Below are positions 37,891-46,935 of a stretch of DNA of 64,000 nucleotides, piece by piece. The position numbers and the translations under genes are program-made. The stretch lies in the NCBI RefSeq assembly GCF_007860105.1, contig NZ_SJPU01000003.1, positions 434,001 through 498,000 on the forward strand, read 5' to 3'. The notes below the pieces were generated by a model. The model was given only the letters and a program-made list of their open reading frames with translations. It did no database searches and was not told where the DNA came from. Positions within the stretch are counted from its first letter, which is position 1; each line of letters opens with the position of its first letter. The stretch is from Allorhodopirellula heiligendammensis. GTDB taxonomy: Bacteria > Planctomycetota > Planctomycetia > Pirellulales > Pirellulaceae.

Positions 37891-39018
37891 ATGACCACGA
37901 TGATCGATCGACACTACTCGGCAGCGTCCGATCCGTTGTCGCTAAACCAAATAGTTGAGCTGACCGGAGGGCATCTGCTGCCGCTGATCGGCACCGGACA
38001 ATCGCCTGAACGGCTGTCCCTTGGTGGCGCTGCACCGCCAGCCGAAGCAGCAGCCAACGAGGTGACAATGGTTGACCGCTGCCAGCACGCGGGAGCCATC
38101 CGCGGCTGCCATGCGGCGGTGGTGATCACACCGGCGCCCCTCTCCGCAGAGGATCTTCATGGCGACGGGCCCGCTTGGCAGATCGTCGTTGCAGAACCGC
38201 ACGCCGCGTTCACTCAGATCATTCGTCACTTCCGACCACCAGTCGACCAAGACGTGCCGGGAGCGGGGATCGACTCAACCGCCCTGATTCATCCGACAGC
38301 GCAGATCAGTGGCGCCGCGTCGATCGGTGCCGGTGTGGTGATTGAGGCGAATTGCAAAATTCATGCGGGGGTCAGCATCGCGGCAGGGTGCGTGATCGGC
38401 CCGGACTGCGTGTTGTATCCGAACGTCACGCTCTATTCTTATTGTCGACTCGGCGCTCGTGTGGTGATTCACGCTGGGGCGACCCTTGGCGCCCATGGTT
38501 TCGGTTACCGGAATGTCGATGGAAGACACATCCCAACGGCGCAGCTCGGCTATGTGCAAATTGACGATGATGTCGAGATTGGCGCCTCCGCTACAATCGA
38601 TCGAGGAACCTACGGAGCGACCAGAATCGGTGAGGGCACGAAGATCGACAATCAAGTCATGATCGGACACAACTGTCGGATTGGAAAGCACAATTTGCTA
38701 TGCAGCCAAGTTGGAATCGCCGGCAGTTGCACGACCGGCGACTACGTGGTGTTGGCTGGCCAAGTTGGCCTCAAGGATCATATTGAGTTGGGTGACGGCG
38801 TCATCGTGGGCGCCCAAGCGGGCGTGATGGATAGCTTGGAGAGCGGCGTTCATATTGGCTCGCCGGCTACACCGCAGCACGACCAAATGCGAGTCTTCGC
38901 AGTGCAGCGTAAGTTGCCCGACATGCGGCGTGATATCAAAGTTTTGCAGCGCGAGGTGAAGTCACTGTTGCAGGATCGTGATCAGGATTCGAGCGACTCG
39001 GCATCCAAAGCGGCTTGA
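37891..39018 (+). CDS. lpxD: UDP-3-O-acylglucosamine N-acyltransferase
   Basis: 375 residues. LpxD adds the second acyl chain in lipid A synthesis. The N-terminal ~110 residues form the uridine-binding part, ending near PHAAFTQIIRHF. Then come left-handed beta-helix hexapeptide repeats (ALIHPTAQISGAASIGAGVVIEAN style) through about residue 320. The catalytic His is in MIGHNCRIG, and GFGYRNVDGRHIP is the loop typical of the family. The C-terminal helix ends in LQREVKSLL. The next gene, lpxI, follows four bases after the stop. This points to lipid A synthesis and so to an outer membrane with LPS-like lipid in this planctomycete. Confidence 0.94.
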   Translation: MTTMIDRHYSAASDPLSLNQIVELTGGHLLPLIGTGQSPERLSLGGAAPPAEAAANEVTMVDRCQHAGAIRGCHAAVVITPAPLSAEDLHGDGPAWQIVVAEPHAAFTQIIRHFRPPVDQDVPGAGIDSTALIHPTAQISGAASIGAGVVIEANCKIHAGVSIAAGCVIGPDCVLYPNVTLYSYCRLGARVVIHAGATLGAHGFGYRNVDGRHIPTAQLGYVQIDDDVEIGASATIDRGTYGATRIGEGTKIDNQVMIGHNCRIGKHNLLCSQVGIAGSCTTGDYVVLAGQVGLKDHIELGDGVIVGAQAGVMDSLESGVHIGSPATPQHDQMRVFAVQRKLPDMRRDIKVLQREVKSLLQDRDQDSSDSASKAA

Positions 39019-39022
39019 TCTC

Positions 39023-39997
39023 GTGTCTACGTTGCTCACTCCCGCGCACCACTCGGCAGCTATCCAAACGTCACTTCAAATCAATTGTCAGGACCGGGTC
39101 CGCCATGATATTGATGTGACGCTCGCACCCGGTGAGCCGGTTGGACTCGTCGCGGGATGGGGCCAATTTCCGATCTCCGTCGCCACGCGATTGCGTGAGG
39201 ATGGACATCCCGTTGTCTGTGTCGCGATCACTGGGCATGCAGGTCCCGAGATTGAAGCGGCATGCGATCGCGTCCTGTGGTCAGGAGTCGGTCGTTTTGG
39301 CAAGCATCTGCGATACTTTAAGAAGCAACATGTCACCAAGGTGACCATGGCCGGGAAGCTGTTCAAATCCGATCTGCTGTACAGTGGATCGGTTTGGTTG
39401 CGACATTTTCCCGATTTAGTATGCATGCGGACATTCGGTCCACTGCTGCTGGGACGTGGACGCGATGCCCGCGATGATCGCTTGTTGACTGCCGTGATCG
39501 ATACCTATCATCGCCACCAGCTCGAAATCTGTTCGGCTACTCGCCTTGCTCCGGAGTTACTCGTGAAGGCAGGACTACTGACGCGCAAAAAACTATCTGG
39601 TAGCTCGCAACGTGACGCCGAGCTGGGATGGTCGATCGCCAAAACCATGGGCGGACTCGATATTGGCCAGGCGGTTACTGTTAAAGACGCTACCGTGATC
39701 GCGGTCGAGGCGATTGAGGGCACCGATGCGTGTATCCGCCGCAGTGGCGAGCTGTGTCGACGGGGCGGCTGGACGCTGGTCAAGGTGAGCAAGCCCAACC
39801 AAGACATGCGGTTCGATGTGCCCACGATCGGTACTCAGACGGTGCAGAATGTCGCCGATGCCGGCGGCGTGGCGATTGCCGTTGAGGCTGACCGCACCAT
39901 TCTATTGGATCGCGAGGCGACCATCGAACTTGCCGACCGATTGGGCATCGCGATCTTAGCGATGGCCCCACCAGCGTCTGACGGTCCGCAGCGCTAA
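39023..39997 (+). CDS. lpxI: UDP-2,3-diacylglucosamine pyrophosphatase LpxI
   Basis: About 324 residues from GTG 39023, four bases after lpxD. A GTG at 38978 gives 15 more residues inside lpxD and is less likely. The protein is LpxI (DUF1009), the alternative to LpxH: it splits UDP-diacylglucosamine to lipid X and UMP. Marked by GLVAGWGQFPISVATRLR, a KVTMAGKLFKS stretch, FGPLLLGRGRDARDDRLLTAVI and a C-terminal half with DIGQAVTVKDATVIAVEAIEGTDA and KVSKPNQDMRFDVPTIGTQTV. The last is the most conserved block of the family and probably carries the catalytic Asp. The pairing with lpxD strongly supports lipid A synthesis. Length is slightly above the usual ~280 because of the N-terminus. Confidence 0.93.
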   Translation: MSTLLTPAHHSAAIQTSLQINCQDRVRHDIDVTLAPGEPVGLVAGWGQFPISVATRLREDGHPVVCVAITGHAGPEIEAACDRVLWSGVGRFGKHLRYFKKQHVTKVTMAGKLFKSDLLYSGSVWLRHFPDLVCMRTFGPLLLGRGRDARDDRLLTAVIDTYHRHQLEICSATRLAPELLVKAGLLTRKKLSGSSQRDAELGWSIAKTMGGLDIGQAVTVKDATVIAVEAIEGTDACIRRSGELCRRGGWTLVKVSKPNQDMRFDVPTIGTQTVQNVADAGGVAIAVEADRTILLDREATIELADRLGIAILAMAPPASDGPQR

Positions 39998-40130
39998 TTC
40001 GTGTACGGGAGGATTCGCGACAATTTCGCGAAACTCGGGAGCCGGGGTGGCGTTCAATGACCATCGCCAGTCAGCGATAACGAGCCGTTGTATTCCGTTC
40101 TTGCAGAACTTACGCTGCGAATTCACTCGT

Positions 40131-40164
40131 TTGTTGGCTAGACGGGGGCCTTTCGTGGTATAAT
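40131..40164 (+). promoter_or_regulatory. Possible sigma-70-like promoter for the DUF1549/DUF1553 gene
   Basis: A perfect TATAAT lies at 40159-40164, about 44 bases before the ATG at 40208. The best upstream match, TTGGCT at 40134-40139, gives a 19-base spacer, slightly long. Only the -10 box is convincing. Confidence 0.35.
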
Positions 40165-40207
40165 TCCGCCGTCTCGTTCCTGCCCTTTGGAATTTGTGAG
40201 TCGTACG

Positions 40208-43030
40208 ATGAAGTCTGCGCAACGATCTGTGCCGTGGATCGTCTTTCCAATTATGTTGGCAATTGGCGTTAGCTTTTGCCTGCCACTCGAGGCCGAACCC
40301 GTCTGGGTGCATTCGACGACCGCGCCGTCGGACGTGATGGAACCCTTGCCTCAACGATTTGCGGAGGCGGGCACGAGTGAGGTTCCTGACTTCCAAAAGC
40401 ATGTCATGCCATTATTGGGCCGTTTGGGTTGCAACGGGCGGGCATGCCATGGCTCGTTTCAAGGGCAGGGCGGCTTCCAGCTGTCGCTTTTCGGGTATGA
40501 CTTCCAAGCGGATCATGCTGCTCTCCTCGCTGAGAGTGCGGGACGCGTGGATCCCGACGACGTCGACGAAAGTTTGATTCTGGCCAAGCCGACCGACGCC
40601 GATATGCATGAGGGCGGCAAGCGGTTTGAGAAAGCGAGTTGGCAGTATCGAGTTCTCAGTCGCTGGATTGAAGCGGGTGCTGAGTCGGCGAATAGCAATT
40701 TGCAGGTACTCGACCATTTGGAAGTCTTGCCCACCGAAGTGCACTTTGACAATGCCGAACAAGACATGCAATTGACGGCGATCGCGCATTGGGCGGACGG
40801 GACTCGCGAAGACGTGACGGCCCTCTGCCGATTCTCGACGAACGATGACGCCGTAGCTGCAATTGATGAAAACGGACATGTGCGTAGCGGTCTGCAAGGC
40901 GACACTCACGTGGTTGTCGCTTATGACCGAGCTGTCGTGCCGGTTTCTGTGATTCGGCCCGTGCAAGTCGAGTCGTCGATCGCTACGCCTCCCCTTTCCG
41001 ATCATGCCGTCGACCGCCTGGTTGCGGCCAAGCACTCCAAACTGGGGATCGTACCATCACCTTTGTGCACCGATGCGGAGTTCATTCGCAGGGTAAGTTT
41101 GGACATGACGGGAACGCTGCCTGCGGCGGAGGAAGTCCGTCGGTTCCTGGCAGACGACGACACTGATAAACGTCAACGGCTCATCGAGGAACTTCTAGAG
41201 GCTCCAGGTTATGCGGCGTGGTGGGCGACGCGGCTCTCAGACTGGACGGGCAATAGTGAAGAGCAACTTAATAACGTGCTGCCCGTACGCGGTGCCGCCT
41301 CCCGGTTGTGGTACGAATGGTTGCGGGTGCGGCTGGATGACAACATTCCCTATGATGAAATCGTCGCAGGCATCGTGACCGCAGAGAGTCGGCAAGATGG
41401 AGAATCCTATTTAGAGTACTGTCAATCGTTGACTGCGGCATGTCAGCCGGGCAATGAAGGACAGTATGCTGCGCGTGATGGCATGCCTTTATTCTGGGCT
41501 CGCCGCAACCTGCAACAGCCAGAGGAGCGGGCGATCGGATTCGCGTACGCCTTCATGGGCATTCGCATCGAGTGCGCACAGTGCCACAAGCACCCCTTTG
41601 ATCAATGGTCGAAAGATGACTTTGATCAATTTGCGAAACTGTTTAGCAACCTCAACGCGCGGCCAAATACTGTGGCCAAAGATGCGGTGAAAACTCGCAA
41701 GGAATTGCTCGAAGAGTTGACCGGTGGCAAGGACATTAACAACGGTGATCTACGCAAACTTATTTATAAACGGGCCTCCGATGGCGATGTCGTGCCGTTT
41801 CCGGAATTGGTCTACAACCAACCACGCAACCAAACGCGGCGCGTTGCCGGTGCACAAAAACGCAAGAATAAGAATCAACGCGTCCCGGTGGCGGCGATCG
41901 AACAGGGGTTTGCACTCGGTGAATCCTCCGGCATTCGAATTGATCAAGATCCTCGTGACGCGTTGATGCAATGGTTGCGGGCACCAGAGAATCCGTATTT
42001 TGCACGCGCGATTGTGAACCGTGTCTGGGCAAATTACTTCGGCATCGGTCTGATCAACCCCACCGACGATATGAACCTGGCCAATCCCGCCAGCAATGAG
42101 CCATTGCTGGACTATCTGGCAGCGGGATTGCGTGAGCATGAATATGATTTGCATTGGTTGCATCGCGAAATCACCACCAGTGATGCTTATCAGCGCAGCA
42201 CGCAGACCAACGCGAGCAACACGCAGGACCGGACAAATTTTAGCCGCCACGTTCCCCGGCGACTGCCAGCCGAAGTGATTCGGGATGCGGTGCTGCTGGC
42301 AACTCAGTCGACTGCAGAAACGACGAAGATGCGAGCTCAAATGACCGACATGGCGATCGCCGCGGACATTCCCCAACGACGCAATCAACGAGACTTCGCG
42401 CTACAGGTGTTCGGACAATCACAGCGAGAGAGCAATTGCGACTGCGACCGCAGTGATTCGCCGAGCTTGCTGCAATCGATTTACTTGCGCAATGACATTC
42501 AAATGTATCAGCAACTCGCGTCCAAAGATGGCTGGGTCGCGCAGGCCTGTGAGAGCCTCGGCGAGGCGGGGCCCCATGAACGAACGAACCCCGCTGCAGA
42601 TCAGATCACTCGTAAAGCAGATCTGATCCGACGGCAGACGATCGCCAGAATCGAGCGTTTTCAGTCGCTCGATGCCAGCAAGCGGGCACGGCAGCGTGAG
42701 AAAACTCTCGCCGCCTACCGCATGGTTCGCAAACGTTTCGCAGAGTATGGATTTGCCACTCCGACATTCGCCGATCTGCTCGCCGACCCCACCGCGTGGC
42801 AGCTGACCCGGATTGGGATGGAAACGCCATCAAGCGTTCAGAAGCACGGAAACGATACGCTTGCACTCGTCGTCGATGAAGCATATTTGCGGACACTCTC
42901 CCGGCTTCCGGACACCGAGGAGGCGGAGATTGCGAAGACGTACATTGAGGAATCCGAGACAGTTGCCGAGGGTTTGTCGTCAATCGTCTGGGCATTGGTT
43001 AATACGAAAGAATTCATTATCACCCATTAA
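40208..43030 (+). CDS. DUF1549-DUF1553 exported protein with Ig-like domain (second copy)
   Basis: 940 residues from ATG 40208; a start at 40187 would add seven residues before the signal peptide (VPWIVFPIMLAIGVSFC). The N-terminal domain replaces the CxxCH motif by CNGRACHG (CxxxxCH), so heme binding there is doubtful. A Big2-like Ig domain (about 170-260) precedes DUF1549, which holds DMTGTLPAAEEVRRFLADD and a clear CAQCHKHPFDQW (CxxCH). DUF1553 follows with RAIVNRVWANYFGIGLINP and DDMNLANPASN. The family is planctomycete-specific. A DUF1501 gene starts 10 bases later, as with the first copy at 20931. The two copies are clearly paralogs of distinct subtypes. Biochemical function is unknown. 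Confidence 0.92.
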   Translation: MKSAQRSVPWIVFPIMLAIGVSFCLPLEAEPVWVHSTTAPSDVMEPLPQRFAEAGTSEVPDFQKHVMPLLGRLGCNGRACHGSFQGQGGFQLSLFGYDFQADHAALLAESAGRVDPDDVDESLILAKPTDADMHEGGKRFEKASWQYRVLSRWIEAGAESANSNLQVLDHLEVLPTEVHFDNAEQDMQLTAIAHWADGTREDVTALCRFSTNDDAVAAIDENGHVRSGLQGDTHVVVAYDRAVVPVSVIRPVQVESSIATPPLSDHAVDRLVAAKHSKLGIVPSPLCTDAEFIRRVSLDMTGTLPAAEEVRRFLADDDTDKRQRLIEELLEAPGYAAWWATRLSDWTGNSEEQLNNVLPVRGAASRLWYEWLRVRLDDNIPYDEIVAGIVTAESRQDGESYLEYCQSLTAACQPGNEGQYAARDGMPLFWARRNLQQPEERAIGFAYAFMGIRIECAQCHKHPFDQWSKDDFDQFAKLFSNLNARPNTVAKDAVKTRKELLEELTGGKDINNGDLRKLIYKRASDGDVVPFPELVYNQPRNQTRRVAGAQKRKNKNQRVPVAAIEQGFALGESSGIRIDQDPRDALMQWLRAPENPYFARAIVNRVWANYFGIGLINPTDDMNLANPASNEPLLDYLAAGLREHEYDLHWLHREITTSDAYQRSTQTNASNTQDRTNFSRHVPRRLPAEVIRDAVLLATQSTAETTKMRAQMTDMAIAADIPQRRNQRDFALQVFGQSQRESNCDCDRSDSPSLLQSIYLRNDIQMYQQLASKDGWVAQACESLGEAGPHERTNPAADQITRKADLIRRQTIARIERFQSLDASKRARQREKTLAAYRMVRKRFAEYGFATPTFADLLADPTAWQLTRIGMETPSSVQKHGNDTLALVVDEAYLRTLSRLPDTEEAEIAKTYIEESETVAEGLSSIVWALVNTKEFIITH

Positions 43031-43040
43031 GTGGACTATC

Positions 43041-44360
43041 ATGCGATTACACAAAACCTGTGACGGTGCTACCCGTCGTGATCTGCTTCGAATGGGCGTC
43101 CTGGGTACTGGCGCTGTTGGGATCGGTGGTCTGACGCTGCCTCATTGGCTCCAGATGGCTGGTGCCGGGGAACTCCGCGAGCAACGTGCCAGCCGGGCGA
43201 TCTTTATCGAACTGGTGGGTGGCCCCTCGCACATGGATACATTCGATCTGAAACCGGATGCACCCGATGCGGTACGAGGACCTTTCGCCCCTATCCGCAC
43301 GAACGTTCCGGGCGTCCAGATCTCTGAGCACTTGCCGCAACTCGCTAAAGTCGCGGACAAGTACGCAATTCTACGAGGCGTCTCGCATACTCTCGCCGCT
43401 CATCAACTCGGGCGGGAGTACGTTAACACGGGCAGTCGTCCGATTCCCTCACTGCAGTATCCGAGTTTCGGGTCGGTGGTGTCTGCCGAACGTGCGGGCG
43501 ATCTCAATATCCCCAATCACGTTGCTGTTCCACAGGCCGGCCATGGCCCCGGGTTTCTTGGCCTCGAGAACGCAGCCTTGGAGACCAAAGCGACGCCGAG
43601 GTTCGATCAGCCGTTCTCGGTACGCGGTATCTCACTACCCGGCAATCTATCGGTCGACGAAATATCCCGTCGGCAAAGTCTGCTGAAACGCCTCGATCGG
43701 CGCTTCGCCGATTTGGAATCGGACGATCAATTGCTGCAGGGCATGACGCGATTTGGTGAGCAGGCGTACGCCATGATCACTTCTCCGCGCGCCCGAAAGG
43801 CGTTCGACATCGCTCAAGAACCGGATAGTTTCCGCCAGCAGTTCGGCGAGGACGGTTTTGGACAGAGTTGTTTGCTCAGCCTTCGCTTAGTCGAATCTGG
43901 AGTCAATTTTGTTTCATTGCAACTCGGCGGTTGGGACACGCATCAAGACAACTTTACGAAGCTCAAGACAGATTTATTACCCCGACTCGACATGGGCCTC
44001 AGTGGGCTGCTGTTAGGATTGGAACAACGGGGCTTGCTGGATTCTACCGCCGTGATGGTGACCGGCGAGTTTGGCCGGACTCCCAAAATCAATACCCGCA
44101 GCGCTGAAGGCGGCCGCGACCATTATCCTCGCTGCATGTTCATGTTGATGGCTGGCGGCGGTGTACGAGGTGGACAAGTCATCGGTGACAGCGACGACAC
44201 CGCTGCCGCACCACGACACGAGGCGATCTCGCCGGACGATGTCGCCGCGAGTTTCTATCACAACCTGGGCATCGACCCCGCCAAAGAGTACGACTCCGGT
44301 ACCGGCCGTCCCATCACGCTGGTCCGAAACGGCAAAGTCATCGACGCACTCTTTTCATAG
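43041..44360 (+). CDS. DUF1501 protein, Tat-type signal (second copy)
   Basis: 439 residues from ATG 43041, where the twin-arginine signal begins (ATRRDLLRMGVLGTGAVGIG). An earlier in-frame start at 42813 lies inside the previous gene and encodes basic residues of no family character. DUF1501 blocks: FIELVGGPSHMDTFDLKP near the start, SFGSVVSAE, LQLGGWDTHQDNF, VTGEFGRTPKIN and GGRDHYPRCMFMLMAGGG, which hold the metal-binding Asp/His residues of this phosphatase-superfamily group. It is about 30 residues shorter than the first copy. It should be exported folded. It pairs with the DUF1549/DUF1553 protein encoded 10 bases upstream; no sulfatase follows here, unlike the first cluster. Confidence 0.93.
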   Translation: MRLHKTCDGATRRDLLRMGVLGTGAVGIGGLTLPHWLQMAGAGELREQRASRAIFIELVGGPSHMDTFDLKPDAPDAVRGPFAPIRTNVPGVQISEHLPQLAKVADKYAILRGVSHTLAAHQLGREYVNTGSRPIPSLQYPSFGSVVSAERAGDLNIPNHVAVPQAGHGPGFLGLENAALETKATPRFDQPFSVRGISLPGNLSVDEISRRQSLLKRLDRRFADLESDDQLLQGMTRFGEQAYAMITSPRARKAFDIAQEPDSFRQQFGEDGFGQSCLLSLRLVESGVNFVSLQLGGWDTHQDNFTKLKTDLLPRLDMGLSGLLLGLEQRGLLDSTAVMVTGEFGRTPKINTRSAEGGRDHYPRCMFMLMAGGGVRGGQVIGDSDDTAAAPRHEAISPDDVAASFYHNLGIDPAKEYDSGTGRPITLVRNGKVIDALFS

Positions 44361-44429
44361 CAAGACGAGCCGCCCCAATTCATTGAGCGATCGTCAACCC
44401 ATGGGTGCTGCATGGCAGTAACAGTCGAT

Positions 44430-44465
44430 TAAGGACGGTAGAGCGTCTAAGGACGGTAGAGCGTC
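44430..44465. repeat. 18-base tandem duplication at the stop codon of the BNR gene
   Basis: TAAGGACGGTAGAGCGTC occurs twice in a row. On the minus strand this duplicates the last five codons (T-L-Y-R-P) and the stop of the BNR-repeat gene, so the sequence after the first TAG again reads T-L-Y-R-P and then TAA. It is a recent, exact duplication. Confidence 0.85.
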
Positions 44466-46591
44466 TCGGTTTTCGCTTGGTTGCCGAACATATGATAGAT
44501 AACGCTTCCTGGCTTCCCGCCGTAGGTAAACCCACGTGCCGTGTAGCTTGGTGCATCGACGTGAAAGTCGTGCCAAGTTTGACCCGCGTCGGTACTACGC
44601 AGGATGCCTCTGCCACCATGCAGTGTGCTCATTAGCATGATGTTCGGCTTTACGGGGTCAATGTAGAGCGGACCGCTATCGAGCGCGGCCAGTTCGTTCC
44701 AGCTTTGCCCAGCATCGGTGCTCTTAAGAAGTCGGGCGGGTCGGGTGCCTTTGTAGCTCCAGTAGTTCGTGTGCTGGCCATCAGATATGAAGAGCGTGTT
44801 TTCTTCATGAGGATGATGCACCAAACCGTCTACACCATCGGAGGCATGAGCGATCTCCCACGATTCACCTCGGTCGTGGCTTGCATAAAGACCGCTTCGT
44901 TTGAGGCACTGTACGTAGACGTGTTGCCCACTCGGGCTCGTGGTTAGATGAAGGGCATTATTGGTTTTCAGTGTATGTTTCCAGTTCACACCACCATCGG
45001 TACTTTTGAAGACACCAAGCTGATAGTTGCTCAAGTACATGGTGCTGGAGTTGACGGGATCAAAGCATAGGTCACTCATCTCGCTGTCATCGAGCCATTT
45101 GCCCCACTCACCACCAAATTCTTGCTTCAAATCGAGTACGAGTGCCCAGCTTTCGCCTCCATCCTCGCTCCGGTGCAGACGTGGGTGGCGCGTGCCTCCG
45201 TGACCGTGAATGACGGCGAACCACGTTTCAGGCTTGGATGGATGTGCTTTGACAATGCTGCCGTCATGGTTCCGCCAGTCATCGTTCCACCATTCGGATT
45301 GGATACGCATCGGCTTCCATGTTGCCCCACCATCACTGGTCTTGAAGACTCCTTGATCGAGCGCGGCCACCATCGCTTGTTGTGGATCGTGCGGACTGAT
45401 CGCTGGTCCTTGAAAGTAACACAGCACCTGCAGTCCTGTTGTACAGCCGGTCCAACTCACCCCCTCATCTGTGCTCCGGCACATCAGCGAACTATCGCAC
45501 TTGAGCCATGTCTTTCCATCGCATGTGACCGTCATCGCACTGCATTTTCCTGCGGGCGAAGTGTAACGATTCATGCCTGGGTACGAGCCGCGATCCCAAT
45601 TTTTTTCGATCGAGTGTCGCGTCCAACTTTCACCCCAATTGGAACTCACGCTCAGCTCACCCATTGCCCACAGCATGACCTTGCCTTGGCCGGTGACCGC
45701 GAGGCCGCCCGCGAACCGCTGACCCGGCTTCCAACTGTGAGGTGATTTCTTGACAATCTCAAACGTCGCGGCATCATCGCTGCTGCGGTGCAAATTCCCG
45801 TTCGAGTCGAACGCAAACAGAACGCTGTCGCCCGAAGGTGCTGTTGACGTTGCCTCTCGCAATGATGTCCGAGCACTAAGAATGATGCTGTTCTTGAGAA
45901 CCAAGTTCCATGTCATACCGCCGTCCCGGGATACAGCAAGCCCTTTCGACGGGCGGCAGGCAACACATAGCGTTCCATCATTCAGTGTGATTGGAAACGC
46001 AGGCGTGGCGGACGAATTCTTCGCAATCGGTGGCGATGTCAGCTCTTCCCAGGATGCACCATGATCACGCGATACACGCAGGACGTTCGCCGAATCCAAC
46101 GCGTACACCGTGCCATCGGGAGCCACGTCGATGGCGTGTCCGATACCAGGCGTTTGATCATCTCCTACCGACGGTGGCCGCCCGAAGGCAGACGACCATT
46201 TGGCGCCGCCATCGTGACTGACCCAAATCATGCCACACGTTCCCCAGTACATATGTTGCGTGTCGTGGGGGTCAATCGCAAACTGCCTGTTGTGTGAAAC
46301 GATTTGTTTCCTCGCCATCACACCCCGTTCGACATCAGCCGACATCTTTCTCCAGGTGATCCCTGCATCCTGCGAGCGGAACAAGCCTGACAAATCGGTC
46401 ATCGCCCAGACTTCTTGAGGATTTGTCGGATGCGCGACGACATCTTCGATCCAGCCCCCACCTCCAGGACCAAATGGCGCCCACACTGAGTCCGCGAGAG
46501 CGCTCGTTGAGCCGCCAGCGCGGGATGAGACTGCGCTCATCATCAAGACGACAAACGCAAAGAGAGTTGTTTTAGCGATGACGAAGTCCAA
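44447..46591 (-). CDS. Secreted BNR/Asp-box (sortilin-like propeller) repeat protein
   Basis: About 714 residues when started from the TTG at 46591, where a signal peptide begins (FVIAKTTLFAFVVLMMSAVSSRAGG). A longer open frame reaches an ATG at 46777, but the added 62 residues are Arg/Ser-rich without family character. The body contains at least ten Asp-box repeats of the S-x-D-x-G-x-T-W type (for example RSQDAGITWRKM, SRDGGMTWNLV, SSDDAATFEIV, SEDGGESWALV, STDGGVNWKHT, STDAGQSWNEL, STDAGQTWHDF). This is the two-propeller architecture seen in xyloglucanase GH74-like and sortilin-like proteins. Catalytic residues of GH74 were not checked. It should bind or degrade polysaccharide outside the cell. 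Confidence 0.87.
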   Translation of the reverse strand: MDFVIAKTTLFAFVVLMMSAVSSRAGGSTSALADSVWAPFGPGGGGWIEDVVAHPTNPQEVWAMTDLSGLFRSQDAGITWRKMSADVERGVMARKQIVSHNRQFAIDPHDTQHMYWGTCGMIWVSHDGGAKWSSAFGRPPSVGDDQTPGIGHAIDVAPDGTVYALDSANVLRVSRDHGASWEELTSPPIAKNSSATPAFPITLNDGTLCVACRPSKGLAVSRDGGMTWNLVLKNSIILSARTSLREATSTAPSGDSVLFAFDSNGNLHRSSDDAATFEIVKKSPHSWKPGQRFAGGLAVTGQGKVMLWAMGELSVSSNWGESWTRHSIEKNWDRGSYPGMNRYTSPAGKCSAMTVTCDGKTWLKCDSSLMCRSTDEGVSWTGCTTGLQVLCYFQGPAISPHDPQQAMVAALDQGVFKTSDGGATWKPMRIQSEWWNDDWRNHDGSIVKAHPSKPETWFAVIHGHGGTRHPRLHRSEDGGESWALVLDLKQEFGGEWGKWLDDSEMSDLCFDPVNSSTMYLSNYQLGVFKSTDGGVNWKHTLKTNNALHLTTSPSGQHVYVQCLKRSGLYASHDRGESWEIAHASDGVDGLVHHPHEENTLFISDGQHTNYWSYKGTRPARLLKSTDAGQSWNELAALDSGPLYIDPVKPNIMLMSTLHGGRGILRSTDAGQTWHDFHVDAPSYTARGFTYGGKPGSVIYHMFGNQAKTETLYRP

Positions 46592-46935
46592 TTTGCGTAG
46601 GCGGTGTGAATGGATAATCAGGCTGTTGCTGTCAAAGTGTAGTGGTCTCGAAAACGAGCAGCAACGTCGCACCGATTTCCCGGTTGATGGCGCTTGCGGG
46701 GTGGCAGTCGAAGGCAAATGGATACAGCGAGAGGCATTTGCTCGAGTGCGGACGCGGCACGATTTTTCGCGTCGCAAATACTAGGCCGTCGCGATGGTCG
46801 CACCCTGACGAGGGTTTGTCCTCCAGCCGGTCTCTTGAACATGCGAAAGTCGATTGACGGGTTCTGCGATTCTGAGCCAAATCAGTTACACTCTGAGCAT
46901 CACGATTCATCGAGTACATTCGGGCACGCGTAATT
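46592..46935. other. Divergent intergenic region
   Basis: About 340 bases between the leftward BNR gene and the rightward oxidoreductase gene. Promoters for both should lie here. No RNA or repeat was recognised; part of it could be coding if the BNR gene uses its upstream ATG at 46777. Confidence 0.4.
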
